A stretch of DNA of 35,238 bases from a virus, in IMG/VR virus record IMGVR_UViG_3300032160_000027, positions 1 to 35,238 of that record; one strand, given 5' to 3'. Below, one piece after another: positions 7,934-16,861 of the stretch; positions within the stretch are counted from its first letter, which is position 1, and each line of letters starts with the position of its first letter. A program made the position numbers and the translations under genes. The notes below the pieces were generated by a model, which searched no databases, was not told where the DNA came from, and worked only from the letters and a program-made list of their open reading frames with translations.

Positions 7934-9229
7934 ATGGAGAATCCCTATCTCAGCGAGGCGATGTCCAACGCCGGGGCGGGTCTTCAGATGGCCCAGGCAT
8001 TGCGCTCCGCCGCGGCCCAGCAGCAGAAGCTCGACCAGCAGGAACGCGAGAAGCAAGCCTCGACAGCCCTGGAGATCTACGGCAAAGGAGGCGTGCCCTG
8101 GGAGCCGTATCACGATCTCAACACGCAACCCTCCGGACCAGGCGCGCCGAAGACCTTGCAACGGAGAGATCCGAACCCGGTGCCTCCAGGCCATCAGATC
8201 TACACCGACGCCTGGGGCCGGCAGTGGGCCTTGCCAGATCCGAAAGCAGCGCAGGGGCAAACCGAACTGCAGAGCGCTCTGGAGAAGGGCGGCCAGCCAC
8301 TCACTCCCCGCGGGCAGCTGATGGACCCGTCTCTCGCGAATGTGCCCAGGATGCAGACCGACGCCAACGGAACCTTGACCCCCACGGGGAAGTCGGGTAC
8401 CACTATGCCGGTACCGGACGAAGGAAGAGTCGTGCATCCAGGCGGAGGGCAGCAAGGCCTCTATATGCCGACGCCCGACGAGAGCCTGGCCAGCAAACTG
8501 AAAACCGAAGCGGCCAACAAGCCGCCGAAGGAGCCACGCACTCGTGTCGATACCGAGAGCTTTTCCCAGCCGGTACTGATCGACGAAGAGAGCGGCGACG
8601 TGAAGCCGCTGAAAATCCCCGAGGGTATCACCCATACGGGCAAGCCCTCAGCAGGACACGGGTACCAGTTTTCGTATCACACCGACGACGAAGGCAACGT
8701 GCATGTGTTGCGGGGCGATCCGGACAGCGGAGAAGTGACCGAAGTCAAAACGGTGAAGGGCGCCGGAGGAAAGAAGAAAGATCCGGACGCGCCGGCGAAA
8801 CCCTCGGCGGCGCAGTTGCGGCTGATCACCGAGAAGAAAGCCACGGGGCTGAAACAAGCGGAGCAGTCCTACGGCAAGCTGATGACGGACATGGGCGGCG
8901 CCATGTCGCCCGAGGACAAACAGGCGGCCGTGGCGAGCCTCACCAAAGCCAAGCAGGCGGCCCAGGACGAATACGAGCAGAGCCTGAGCGCCCTGGGTCT
9001 GCCGGTGCAACATTTCGACTTCGGCAGCCAGGCGGAGCCGCAGGCCACCGATGCCGGGGGCGGCAATCGAGTAGGACGCGGCGGCCTCATCACCAGCGCG
9101 CCGGCAAAGAAGGCGTCCGCTAAAGGCAAGCTCACCGATACGAACGTGGCGCAGCAGTACCTGCAAAAAGCCGGAGGAGACAAAGCCAAAGCCCGCCAGC
9201 TCGCCAAAGCTGATGGCTGGGAGTTCTAA
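7934..9229 (+). CDS. Putative internal virion protein, coiled and charged
   Basis: 431 residues. ATG 7934 was chosen because it lies 5 nt after the previous stop; an upstream GTG at 7889 would overlap the preceding gene. The N-terminus (MENPYLSEAMSNAGAGLQMAQ...QQQKLDQQEREKQA) is a long amphipathic helix. The middle is Pro/Gly-rich and probably extended. A second helical region follows (LRLITEKKATGLKQAEQSYG, then EDKQAAVASLTKAKQAAQDE). The end, AQQYLQKAGGDKAKARQLAK with DGWEF, resembles a short C-terminal motif seen on phage ejection-type proteins. Only 2 nt separate it from the giant protein. It is probably ejected or packaged together with its neighbours; no catalytic motif is seen. Confidence 0.7.
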   Translation: MENPYLSEAMSNAGAGLQMAQALRSAAAQQQKLDQQEREKQASTALEIYGKGGVPWEPYHDLNTQPSGPGAPKTLQRRDPNPVPPGHQIYTDAWGRQWALPDPKAAQGQTELQSALEKGGQPLTPRGQLMDPSLANVPRMQTDANGTLTPTGKSGTTMPVPDEGRVVHPGGGQQGLYMPTPDESLASKLKTEAANKPPKEPRTRVDTESFSQPVLIDEESGDVKPLKIPEGITHTGKPSAGHGYQFSYHTDDEGNVHVLRGDPDSGEVTEVKTVKGAGGKKKDPDAPAKPSAAQLRLITEKKATGLKQAEQSYGKLMTDMGGAMSPEDKQAAVASLTKAKQAAQDEYEQSLSALGLPVQHFDFGSQAEPQATDAGGGNRVGRGGLITSAPAKKASAKGKLTDTNVAQQYLQKAGGDKAKARQLAKADGWEF

Positions 9230-9231
9230 CC

Positions 9232-12200
9232 GTGGCCGATATCTTCGACCAGGTCGCGGCCCCACCGCAGACGAAGGGCGATATTTTCGACCGGGTTGCT
9301 CCGCAGCCCACGATGCGCGTGGGAAAAGGCGGATTGATCGTGTCCGACTTGCTGCCTCCGCCGGAGCTGGTCGACCAGCAGGCTACCCAGCAGGGGCGCG
9401 CGATCGCCGAGGCGGCCACGCGGCCCCCATCGACCGGAAGCGCCATCGGAAACGCCTATAGCGAATTCACCCAGGCGCTGCCGCGGATCTTCAGCCAAGG
9501 CGCCATCGGACAATCCCTCGAAGCCGACAAAGCCGCGGCCCAACATCCTCCGGGCCTGAAGCCCAGGCCGGGCGATCCGAAGGGACCGGGCATGAACGCG
9601 CCGGTGCTCGACTTTACCCAACTGACTCCAGAGCCCGGTATCGCTCGCGGCGCGGCGGAATTCGCCTCGGGCCTGACCTCTCCAACGAACATCGCCATCA
9701 TGGCCGCCACCGGAGGACTGGCAGCCTTAGAGAAACAGATCGGCACGGGCTTATTCTCGCGGATGGTTTCCGCCGGCTTCTCCGTCTCGATGCTCGACGA
9801 CCTGGTGAAAGAGACGCCGCAGTTGGCCGATGCGATCCAGAAGGGCGGATTCAAGAGCCCCGAGGCCCGCCAGATCCTCACCCGCATGACCCTCACCGGA
9901 GCCATGGCACACTTTGCGGCACGCCACGCCATCGGGGGAGAGACGCCGGCAACCACAGCCAGGCCGCAGGATAGTTTCGACCGCGCAGAACAGGAGCAAT
10001 CTCATGCAACTCAGCCAGAGACTCGCGCAAGCCAAGCCGAAGCGCAGCCCACGAGCGAACCAGCAGCGCAAGGGCAGCCTCATACAGGCCCTCAACCAGG
10101 CGAGCAACCCCAGCCGGCCCTCCAGCCGGCCGCCGAAGCCCCCGTCGCTTCCCCAGTTACGAAGGGGCCGGTAAATGCACCCGGTCACACTGGAGATCAG
10201 CGGCCCGAGGTACCACCTCCGCCTGAACGAAATCTCGGCGCTGGTGGGGTCGAACCGCCTGTACCTCAAAGGAACGAATCGGGCGCACTACCTGGACTGC
10301 CGGGACCGGGAGGAAGCGGATCTACTCCTGGTGAACCTGCGCAACATGGACGGAGTGAAAGTGCGGATACTGGGCGATCCGCTGGACCCGCCCCCGTCCC
10401 CATAGAGCACGTCGTCGCCGAAGCCAAGCGGCAAGAAAAGTACCAGATGGTGCGGGAAGGCGAATCGAAGCAGGACGCCAAGCAGCACGCCCGGGATAAC
10501 ACCGCCACCATTGAGGACCGGGGCAAGACGCACGGAGGCTATCTGCGGGTGGATGTCCCCGTGGAGATGCTGGCAGCGGATAAGACTCATGTGGATGAGG
10601 CGCGCCAGGAGCGCTTGGAAAAGATCGGCGGGACAAGTGATCCGATCTTCATCACCGATCCGCCCATTGTGGTGGACGGACAGAAAAAGCTCTCCGTGGT
10701 CAATGGCAACAACCGTATTGCCTACGCCGAAAAGCACGGGCTAAAAAGTGTGCCGGCGTTTGTCACGCGGGAAGCCTGGGAAGGGATGCAGCAGAGTGAG
10801 AGTGTGGCCGAACAGCCACAGGCTGCTGAGCCAAAACCCCGCGTTCCAACCACCCCGCCGGCTTACGGCCGCAACGTCAATGTCGCCGTTCCAGGGGAGC
10901 AGACCACTTACCCGGCGCGGTACGCCCTGAGAGAGTCCGCCGACGTGCAGCCGTCGCACAATCCCCAGACCTTCGACGCCAACCCCAACTACGAGTACGC
11001 CAACGACCGCGATTACAAGGGCAACAAAGAGATCAGCTCGCTGGTGGTGGAGCACTCCGGTCCCCTGTTCGATCCCAACTACCTCGCCAGCGAATCGCCC
11101 ACCGCGGAACACGGCGGCCCCGTCATTGATGCCAGAGGAAACGTTCTGGGCGGCAACAGCAGGTCCATGACGCTCGGCAGGGTCTACGAGTCCAACCCCG
11201 AGGGCGCCGCGGCCTATAAGTCAGCCCTGCGAGAAAGGGCCGGCATTTATGGACTGACCCCGGAAGACGTGGACCGCTTTCAACAGCCCGTCCTGGTGCG
11301 CGAATTAACCGAGCAACCGGACGCCGCTGGAGCCCAGCGGGCGGTTACCGACTTCAACAAGAAGGGCGCCGCCGAGCTGGCCCCGGAAGAGCAGGCTGTA
11401 GCCGACGGACGCCGTATGTCCACCGAAAGCGTTGAGCGCATCGCCGCCAAGCTCCAGGACGTGGGAGAAGATTCCACCCTGGCGCAAGCCCTCGAAAGAT
11501 CGAACGGCGCCGAGATTGTCGACGGCCTGGTCAAGGATGGCGTGATCTCTCCCCAGGAGCGTTCGGCCCTGGTGGATCACGACCGCGACGTGCTCACTCC
11601 GCAGGGCAAGGACCGCATCGCCAAGATGCTCGTGGGCAGAATGTTCGAGACTCCCGCGGACATGAAGAACACTCCTCCTCAGGTCCGCAACAACCTGGAG
11701 AAAGTCGCTCCGCAGATTTTGAGAATCGAAGGCCGGCCGGAATGGTCCATCACCCCGCAGGTCCGGGAAGCCGTGGGAATCTTGGCGGAAGCCCGCGAGC
11801 ATGGCATCCGCAACGTCAAAGACCTGGTGAACCAGACCCGTATCGACGGCCCGGCAAAGCAGTATTCTCCCGAGGCCGTGGAAGTGGCCGAAGCCCTGGG
11901 CAGCGGACCGAACAAAGCAGCACGCGCTTTCCGGCAGTTTGCCAATGACGAGATCCTTTCAAGAGAGGGAGCCCAAGCCGCTTTCTTCGAGCCGCCCACC
12001 AGAGCCGAGGCCTTCGACGCGGCCTTCGGACAACAGGCCGCCTGGAGACATTCCCAGAAGGGCGCGGCCCCGCTCGAAGTTCTTTCGCTCGGCGCCGGCA
12101 AATTCCTCGAGCAGGACGTGGCGCCGGCCTTGCGATCTGCGGCCATCAACGTGGTGAGCACCGCGGATGACATTTTGAAAGTGCTTGCTCCCACCTTGCG

Positions 12201-15183
12201 AGGAGGCGAGCGGGTGGAGCTGGGCAAGCTGGCCATGAGGAAGCGCCTGGGCGAGCTGGCCCGTAGGAGCGACCAGGCGCGGGCAGCCCTGCGCCAGGCG
12301 GAGCACTTCTTCAACCGGCAGACGCAGGCTCACAATTACGAATTCTGGGACCGCATCGAACAAGGAGACAAACAGCAGAACGCCGCCCTCGACGCCATCG
12401 CCGCGGTCCTTCGTCCGTTGCTCGACGGCAGACGCAAAGACGTGCAGAGCCTGGGCACGGGAAAACTCCAGACCTGGTACGAGAACTATTTTCCGAGGGC
12501 GTGGGAAGATCCGAGACGCGCGACTCAAGTCATCCGCGACTTCTTTAACCGCCGGCCTTTCGAGGGCGGCAAGAGCTTCCTCAAGAAGCGCACCTATCCC
12601 ACCATGAAGGAGGGACGCGACGCGGGACTGAAGCCGCTCACCGATAACCCGGTGACCATGGCGCTGTGGAAGATCCAGGAGATGGACCGCTACATCGCGG
12701 CCCATCGCACCCTGAACGACTGGAAGGCCGAAGGCTCCGCCAAGTTCGTGGACGCGCGCAACGTCGAGATTCAGAAGGCCATGACCCGCGGGGGCTGGAA
12801 GAAGATCGAGGACCCCATCGGGACAGTGTACGGGCCCAGCATCCAACAGATCGCCGAGTATCCCAACGAGGGCAAATGGAAGGGACTACAGGCCGTCGCC
12901 GACGCCCTGGAGATCACCCAGAAGCGCGGCTTCCTGAATCTGCGGAACGCCCTCGGCCGCGCCAGCCGCTCGGGTACGGTGAGCACACTGCACGGGACGG
13001 CGGAAGACGTCCTGGGCCACGAGATCGGCCACCAGATCGACTTCCGCGCCGGCAGCGGCCAGCGCTTCGTGATCGATTACCCGGACGCTCAGACCGTGGC
13101 GCGGCTGAGAGAAGCCTACAAGACGATCAAGGACACCAAGGGCACTTCGGTCGAAGCGAGAAGGGACGCGCGGCAGACCATCGCCTCGCTCAAAGACAAG
13201 ATCCAGCAGCGCAAGGAATTCGCCAAGCAGTTGCGCGACCTGGCCGACTTGAGGGAGGGCCGCAAAGAGTACACCCACAAGCGGGAAGAGAAGATGGCCC
13301 TACTTGCCCAGATGTGGACCGATGCGCGCGAGCAGTTCCAGCGCACCGCGCCCATGGTCTTCAACGAGTGGAAAGCCTTCCTCGAGGAAAATCCCAAGCT
13401 GCACGGGCTGCGCGATCTGGAGGGCAACGCCAAGATAACCGAACTCTCCCAGCCTTACGATGTGGGCGGCCTGGTGATCAAGGGCCACTACTGGGCGCCG
13501 GAAGGTCTCGCCCGTCTCATGGACAATCACCTCATGCCGGGCCTGGTGGAGAAGTCGGGATTGTTCCGCGGAATCCTGGGGCTCAATAACCACCTCAACC
13601 TCTACAACCTGGGCCTCTCCGTGTTCCACGTGGGCAAGACCACCCTCGAGGCGACTATCAGCAAAGGGGCGCTGGCTTACGAAGCCTTGCTCCGCGGTCA
13701 CCCGCTGACCTTTGCGAAGAACCTGGCGGAAGTCCCCGTCGCGCCGTTCACCGCGGCGATTCGCGGAAATCGCATGTTGAAGGAATGGTACGGGCCTGGC
13801 TCCGAAGGAACCGAGATCGGCATGCTGGCCGACAAGGCCACTTCCGCCGGCGCCAGAGCCCGCATGGACAGCATCTATCGGACGAGGGTCCGAGAACAGT
13901 TCACCCGCGCCCTCAGCCAGGGGAATCTGCCGGGAGCCCTGCTAAGAGCCCCCAGCGCCGCCATGGAGACCATGACCTCGCTCATCATGGACCAGGTGGT
14001 ACCGCGCCTTAAGTTCGGCGTGTTCGCCGACATGGCCAGCCAGCATCTGGAACAGATGGGCGCCACGGCAACGAGCCTGACAGTGGATCGCGCCATGGCC
14101 AACGACTGGAATTCGGTCGAGAACCGCCTGGGCGAAGTGACTCGGGACAATCTCTTCTGGAACCGCTACGCCCGCGACCTTTCGACCGCACTGCTGAGGG
14201 CCGATCAGTGGTTCTTAGGAACGGTGCGCGAAGTCGGGGGGGGGCTCGCCGATCTCATTGTCCAGCCTGTGAGAGCAATGCAAGGCAAGCCCGTGAACCT
14301 CAACCGGGCCACTTACATCGCCTCGATGATCACGGTCCACATGCTCTACTCGGGCCTGTACCAATACCTGAAAACTGGGAAAGGTCCGGAGGAACCCGAG
14401 GACTGGTTCTTCCCCCGCAACGGCGAGAAGGACGAGCTGGGGAGACCTCAGCGCTCTTCCATTCCCAGCTACGTCAAAGACGTGTACGGTCTCGGCACGC
14501 ATTTCTGGCAGACCATGAAGAACAAGCTGGCGCCCTCGATTCCTCTCATTGGGGACCTGGCGACCAACAGCGACTTCTACCACACGCAGATTCGCAACCC
14601 CGAGGATTCGGCCCTCGACCAGGCCGGGGCGGTAGGGAAGTTCATCTTGCAACAATTCACTCCGCTCTCCATTCGTAATTTGCAGAAAGAGAACGCCCTC
14701 GGAGGATCGGCAGCCACCAAAGCGGAGCAGTTCGTAGGAATTACCCCAGCTCCAGCGGAAATGAATCAAGGGCCGGCGGAGCGGTTCACCAGGGAGCTGC
14801 AGCATGAGCATGGAGGTGGTGAGACCGTCTCCAAGGAAGACGCCGAGCGGCGCCGGCTACGGAATGAACTGACCCGCGCCCTGCGATCCGGGAAGACTGC
14901 ACCCGCCGAAGTGATCGAAGCCCGGCGTCAGGGCAAGATGTCGATCGAGGACGTGCGCCAGGCGGTCAGGTCCTCGAAAGAAACCCCGCTCCAGGCGGCC
15001 TTCGTGCACCTCACGCTCGACGACGCCCTCAGAACGTACAAGGTGGCCAACCCCGAGGAACGCAAGGCCCTGCGGCCTCTATTGCTCAAGAAAGCCCAGG
15101 CGGCCATCTCGATAGCGGCGCCGGTGGACCGGAAAAAGACCGTCGAAAAGCTGCGGGACGCCCTCAATCTGGCGAATAAGTAA
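9232..15183 (+). CDS. Giant polyvalent internal virion protein: ParB-like, DdrB/ParB-like, metalloprotease and LPD38-like regions
   Basis: 1983 residues from GTG 9232. In order: a helical N-terminus (to ~240); a Pro/Gln/Gly/Glu linker (~245-400) whose DNA also carries two ORFs in another frame; a ParB/sulfiredoxin-like domain (~430-510; PIFITDPPIVVDGQKKLSVV then NGNNRIAYAEKHGLKSVPAF); a DdrB-like ParB domain (~560-700; QPSHNPQTFDANPNYEY, GNVLGGNSRSMTLGRVYE, PVLVREL); helical regions; a metalloprotease motif HEIGH at 1263-1267 with a possible third ligand near E1352/E1353; and a C-terminal part ending LTLDDALRTYKVANPEERKA, which resembles LPD38 of phage polyvalent proteins. Such proteins (described by Iyer, Aravind and colleagues) are thought to be injected with DNA and to counter host defences. 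A run of nine G at 14236-14244 lies in frame. Domain calls are by motif; delivery is inferred. Confidence 0.82.
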   Translation: MADIFDQVAAPPQTKGDIFDRVAPQPTMRVGKGGLIVSDLLPPPELVDQQATQQGRAIAEAATRPPSTGSAIGNAYSEFTQALPRIFSQGAIGQSLEADKAAAQHPPGLKPRPGDPKGPGMNAPVLDFTQLTPEPGIARGAAEFASGLTSPTNIAIMAATGGLAALEKQIGTGLFSRMVSAGFSVSMLDDLVKETPQLADAIQKGGFKSPEARQILTRMTLTGAMAHFAARHAIGGETPATTARPQDSFDRAEQEQSHATQPETRASQAEAQPTSEPAAQGQPHTGPQPGEQPQPALQPAAEAPVASPVTKGPVNAPGHTGDQRPEVPPPPERNLGAGGVEPPVPQRNESGALPGLPGPGGSGSTPGEPAQHGRSESADTGRSAGPAPVPIEHVVAEAKRQEKYQMVREGESKQDAKQHARDNTATIEDRGKTHGGYLRVDVPVEMLAADKTHVDEARQERLEKIGGTSDPIFITDPPIVVDGQKKLSVVNGNNRIAYAEKHGLKSVPAFVTREAWEGMQQSESVAEQPQAAEPKPRVPTTPPAYGRNVNVAVPGEQTTYPARYALRESADVQPSHNPQTFDANPNYEYANDRDYKGNKEISSLVVEHSGPLFDPNYLASESPTAEHGGPVIDARGNVLGGNSRSMTLGRVYESNPEGAAAYKSALRERAGIYGLTPEDVDRFQQPVLVRELTEQPDAAGAQRAVTDFNKKGAAELAPEEQAVADGRRMSTESVERIAAKLQDVGEDSTLAQALERSNGAEIVDGLVKDGVISPQERSALVDHDRDVLTPQGKDRIAKMLVGRMFETPADMKNTPPQVRNNLEKVAPQILRIEGRPEWSITPQVREAVGILAEAREHGIRNVKDLVNQTRIDGPAKQYSPEAVEVAEALGSGPNKAARAFRQFANDEILSREGAQAAFFEPPTRAEAFDAAFGQQAAWRHSQKGAAPLEVLSLGAGKFLEQDVAPALRSAAINVVSTADDILKVLAPTLRGGERVELGKLAMRKRLGELARRSDQARAALRQAEHFFNRQTQAHNYEFWDRIEQGDKQQNAALDAIAAVLRPLLDGRRKDVQSLGTGKLQTWYENYFPRAWEDPRRATQVIRDFFNRRPFEGGKSFLKKRTYPTMKEGRDAGLKPLTDNPVTMALWKIQEMDRYIAAHRTLNDWKAEGSAKFVDARNVEIQKAMTRGGWKKIEDPIGTVYGPSIQQIAEYPNEGKWKGLQAVADALEITQKRGFLNLRNALGRASRSGTVSTLHGTAEDVLGHEIGHQIDFRAGSGQRFVIDYPDAQTVARLREAYKTIKDTKGTSVEARRDARQTIASLKDKIQQRKEFAKQLRDLADLREGRKEYTHKREEKMALLAQMWTDAREQFQRTAPMVFNEWKAFLEENPKLHGLRDLEGNAKITELSQPYDVGGLVIKGHYWAPEGLARLMDNHLMPGLVEKSGLFRGILGLNNHLNLYNLGLSVFHVGKTTLEATISKGALAYEALLRGHPLTFAKNLAEVPVAPFTAAIRGNRMLKEWYGPGSEGTEIGMLADKATSAGARARMDSIYRTRVREQFTRALSQGNLPGALLRAPSAAMETMTSLIMDQVVPRLKFGVFADMASQHLEQMGATATSLTVDRAMANDWNSVENRLGEVTRDNLFWNRYARDLSTALLRADQWFLGTVREVGGGLADLIVQPVRAMQGKPVNLNRATYIASMITVHMLYSGLYQYLKTGKGPEEPEDWFFPRNGEKDELGRPQRSSIPSYVKDVYGLGTHFWQTMKNKLAPSIPLIGDLATNSDFYHTQIRNPEDSALDQAGAVGKFILQQFTPLSIRNLQKENALGGSAATKAEQFVGITPAPAEMNQGPAERFTRELQHEHGGGETVSKEDAERRRLRNELTRALRSGKTAPAEVIEARRQGKMSIEDVRQAVRSSKETPLQAAFVHLTLDDALRTYKVANPEERKALRPLLLKKAQAAISIAAPVDRKKTVEKLRDALNLANK
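10004..10174 (+). CDS. Embedded small basic protein in an alternative frame of the giant gene (candidate)
   Basis: 56-residue ORF read in the +1 frame relative to the giant gene, inside its low-complexity linker. AGGAG at 9992-9996 lies 7 nt before ATG, an excellent ribosome-binding site. The product is strongly basic (MQLSQRLAQAKPKRSPRANQ start, RRGR end) with Pro/Ser/Arg-rich middle. By hand count, 47 of 56 codons end in G or C in this frame, against 33 of 56 for the giant gene's frame over the same bases. It is followed directly by another embedded ORF. Function unknown; a nucleic-acid-binding or disordered peptide is possible. Confidence 0.5.
   Translation: MQLSQRLAQAKPKRSPRANQQRKGSLIQALNQASNPSRPSSRPPKPPSLPQLRRGR
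10175..10405 (+). CDS. Embedded 76-residue protein in an alternative frame of the giant gene (candidate)
   Basis: The ATG directly abuts the stop of the preceding embedded ORF, and GAAGGGG lies 7 nt upstream. The product has the mixed composition of a folded alpha/beta protein: strand VTLEISG, strand YHLRLNEISALVG, RLYLKGTNRAHYLDC, helix REEADLLLVNLRNMD, strand VKVRILG. By hand count, 63 of 76 codons end in G/C here, against 30 of 76 in the giant gene's frame, where the same bases give a Pro/Gly-rich low-complexity linker. Both frames are open, so this looks like overprinting in a tolerant linker. Function unknown. If real, it would be made in the late phase with the virion proteins. Confidence 0.6.
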   Translation: MHPVTLEISGPRYHLRLNEISALVGSNRLYLKGTNRAHYLDCRDREEADLLLVNLRNMDGVKVRILGDPLDPPPSP

Positions 15184-15198
15184 CCAGGGAGGGGGCAG

Positions 15199-15399
15199 AT
15201 GAATCCGGAGTGGGCGCTGGTCATCATGGCGGCAGTGACGGTGGTCTCGCACGGAATCAACGTCATGCTGTACCTCCGCATCCGCCTGGGTCAACTGGAG
15301 AGCGAGCGGCGCGTGTTGCGCGAAGTCGAACGGCTGTACGTGCCGAAGTCCGCCGGCCATGAACGGCGCATCATTGCCCTCGAAGAAGCCGGGACATAA
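15199..15399 (+). CDS. Small membrane protein with a coiled-coil tail (holin- or Rz-like candidate)
   Basis: 66 residues with a very strong GGGAGGGGG ribosome-binding site. It has one N-terminal membrane segment (about residues 5-26, ALVIMAAVTVVSHGINVMLY) followed by a charged helix with heptad-like leucines and valines (RLGQLESERRVLREVERLY). It is the last gene of the rightward structural block and its stop lies in the A-tract of the terminator. Size and topology would fit a holin or inner-membrane spanin component, but no endolysin is adjacent, so the lysis role is only a possibility. Confidence 0.65.
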   Translation: MNPEWALVIMAAVTVVSHGINVMLYLRIRLGQLESERRVLREVERLYVPKSAGHERRIIALEEAGT

Positions 15400-15430
15400 A
15401 AAAAAAGGCCCCCGGTTTCGAGGGCCCCTT
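15398..15430 (-). terminator. Intrinsic terminator between convergent operons
   Basis: Hairpin GGCCC...GGGCC (15407-15425, inner CG/CG pairs around a GTTT loop) next to a run of nine A on the plus strand (15398-15406). Read leftward this is a stem followed by U9, an ideal terminator for the minus-strand recombination operon. For the plus strand the stem is followed only by CCTTG, so rightward termination would be weaker. Confidence 0.75.
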
Positions 15431-15473
15431 GTACAGTTCGATCTGACAGATTCTCCCGCTCTACTGTAGCGCG

Positions 15474-15776
15474 TTACGCCTCCTCGACCTTGACGCCGGG
15501 GAAGGCTTTCTCGAAGTCCAGCTCTTTCTCCTGGAGGTCCTCGAAGAGTTTGATGGCCTCATCCTGGGCGAGCGGTTTGATGCGGTCATTCTCCCCTTCC
15601 CAGCAGGTCAGGTAGGTAGCGAAGTAGGCGCCCTTGGGCGTCCGGTACAGGTAGGTGTTGCGCCCGTGGCGCTCGAAGTTGTGTCCATCCCAGTAGGCGT
15701 CGCTGGCGATGATGGTTGCCGTTTCGGTGTTGTAACGCTTCCCACCGATGACTTGATTCATTGTCTGAGGTTGCAT
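15474..15776 (-). CDS. Conserved hypothetical phage protein, 100 residues
   Basis: ATG 15776 was chosen because it has an AAGGAAAGG ribosome-binding site; the longer frame upstream looks non-coding. The product begins MQPQTMNQVIGGKRYNTETA and contains aromatic-rich segments (SDAYWDGHNFERHGRNTYLY, GAYFATYLTCWEGENDRIKP) and a helical acidic C-terminus (DEAIKLFEDLQEKELDFEKA). It looks like a small, well-folded beta-alpha protein; I cannot name the family. It is the last gene of the leftward recombination operon, before the terminator. Function unknown. Confidence 0.75.
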   Translation of the reverse strand: MQPQTMNQVIGGKRYNTETATIIASDAYWDGHNFERHGRNTYLYRTPKGAYFATYLTCWEGENDRIKPLAQDEAIKLFEDLQEKELDFEKAFPGVKVEEA

Positions 15777-15877
15777 TCTGTGCCTTTCCTTTCGGGGCCA
15801 TGCCCTAGTCGTAGTTGGTGCGGACCATGCCGCGTTGCAGGTTTTGCCGGTTCTACCCGGCGCTTCGAACGTAGCAC

Positions 15878-16861
15878 CTATTCCACTTTCCCTCCAAACT
15901 CTTTCTCGCACGCATCGCAGAAATTGCAGTACTTGCGGCTGCACATGTTGGAGCCGCGGTTGGGGAAGTAGAGCCCTTCCCGGATTCCTTCTCTCACCCG
16001 AGGGTAGAGGTTTTGGGTGAGGAGCTGGTCGGCGACCGAGACTTCATACTCGATGGTGACCAGCTTGGGCGTCTTGTTGTTGACCAGCGTATCGAGACGG
16101 GCTTTGCCGTTGGCGCCGGGCTGCAATTGCCGGTAGGTGGCGAGCTGGAAGGCGTAGTCGGGAGTGATCCCCGAGGGCGACTTCTCGGCGAACTTGCAGT
16201 CGATGATCCTGCCGTCGACGTCCACCAAGTCGATGAATCCCTGGACCGGAACGCCGGCAATCGAGCCGGTGACATGCTGCTCCACTTTCGCCGGCTTGAT
16301 CGAGGGCGCCACTTCATCCAGATACTTTCTGAGGAGTCGGGCCCCGGAGCGCTTCAAGTCTTCGATGTCGTCGTCATTGGAAAACTGGGCGCCGGCTGAC
16401 TGAAACTCCCAGGCGGCCTCGTAGACTTCTTCGAGCGAATCCACTTCCACGACCTCTCCTTGCAACTGCAGCTTGTACCAGTGCTCGACGACTTTGTGGG
16501 CGGCCAGGCCGCGGACCTGCCGTCCGCCTTTCGGATCGGGGAGACTCAGGCCGTGCTTGAACCACCACTTGGCGGAGCAGTTCAGAAACAGATTCGCCTG
16601 GCTGGGGGAGAGCATTCCCCCGAGGGTTTCATTCTTGGTTGTGGCCGCAATAGCATTCACGGCCGCGGGCGTGGCGGCCTCCAGGACCGGGGGAGCAAAC
16701 AGATCCCCTTGGCGGTCGCGATCGGCGAGGACCCGCGCCACAGTCGCGTTGACCACACGCAAAGCGGTGGAGTTGATCTCGTCCCAGTAGCGGTACTGGG
16801 AGTAGCGCGGCGGAACCGGGTCCGCCGGCGAGGAAGAGGGAGGCACCAGGCTAAGAGCCAT
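15878..16861 (-). CDS. PD-(D/E)XK nuclease, RecB/Cas4-like, with cysteine cluster
   Basis: 327 residues. The nuclease core is visible: AAHKVVEHW with H122, GFIDLVDVDG with D211, IIDCKF with D221 and K223, and the trailing QLATYRQL helix (Q239/Y243). One cysteine lies early (LNCSAKWWF, C95) and four lie at the C-terminus (CSRKYCNFCDAC; C307, C312, C315, C318). This is the arrangement of Fe-S-stabilised AddB/Cas4-type nucleases. It probably acts as a DNA exonuclease in phage recombination or end processing. The start at 16861 overlaps the upstream gene by 11 bp. The downstream gene is about 100 bp away. No CRISPR array or Cas1/Cas2 is present, so a phage recombination role is preferred over adaptation. 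Confidence 0.88.
   Translation of the reverse strand: MALSLVPPSSSPADPVPPRYSQYRYWDEINSTALRVVNATVARVLADRDRQGDLFAPPVLEAATPAAVNAIAATTKNETLGGMLSPSQANLFLNCSAKWWFKHGLSLPDPKGGRQVRGLAAHKVVEHWYKLQLQGEVVEVDSLEEVYEAAWEFQSAGAQFSNDDDIEDLKRSGARLLRKYLDEVAPSIKPAKVEQHVTGSIAGVPVQGFIDLVDVDGRIIDCKFAEKSPSGITPDYAFQLATYRQLQPGANGKARLDTLVNNKTPKLVTIEYEVSVADQLLTQNLYPRVREGIREGLYFPNRGSNMCSRKYCNFCDACEKEFGGKVE

Noticed and set aside
7630-9265. Minus-strand open frames opposite the internal virion genes
   Set aside because: Antisense shadows; no ribosome-binding sites or recognisable sequence, and the plus strand has consistent codon bias.
10511-10744. A further alternative-frame ORF after the two embedded ones
   Set aside because: Trp/Arg/Ser-rich shadow sequence over the conserved ParB-like domain, with no good ribosome-binding site.
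14236-14244. Run of nine G in the giant gene as a phase-variation tract
   Set aside because: The frame is intact and nothing else suggests switching; it is more likely a chance run or a sequencing weak spot.
15586-15801. Alternative-frame ORF over the 100-residue conserved gene
   Set aside because: Low-complexity His/Arg/Leu shadow of the better supported frame.
16340-16360. AGCGCTT matches in coding regions as further operators
   Set aside because: Only the 6-8 bp core matches, with no TAAC/GTTA arms and no promoter.
15878-16861. CRISPR-associated Cas4
   Set aside because: No CRISPR repeats, Cas1 or Cas2 in the window; the recombination-operon context fits a phage exonuclease better.
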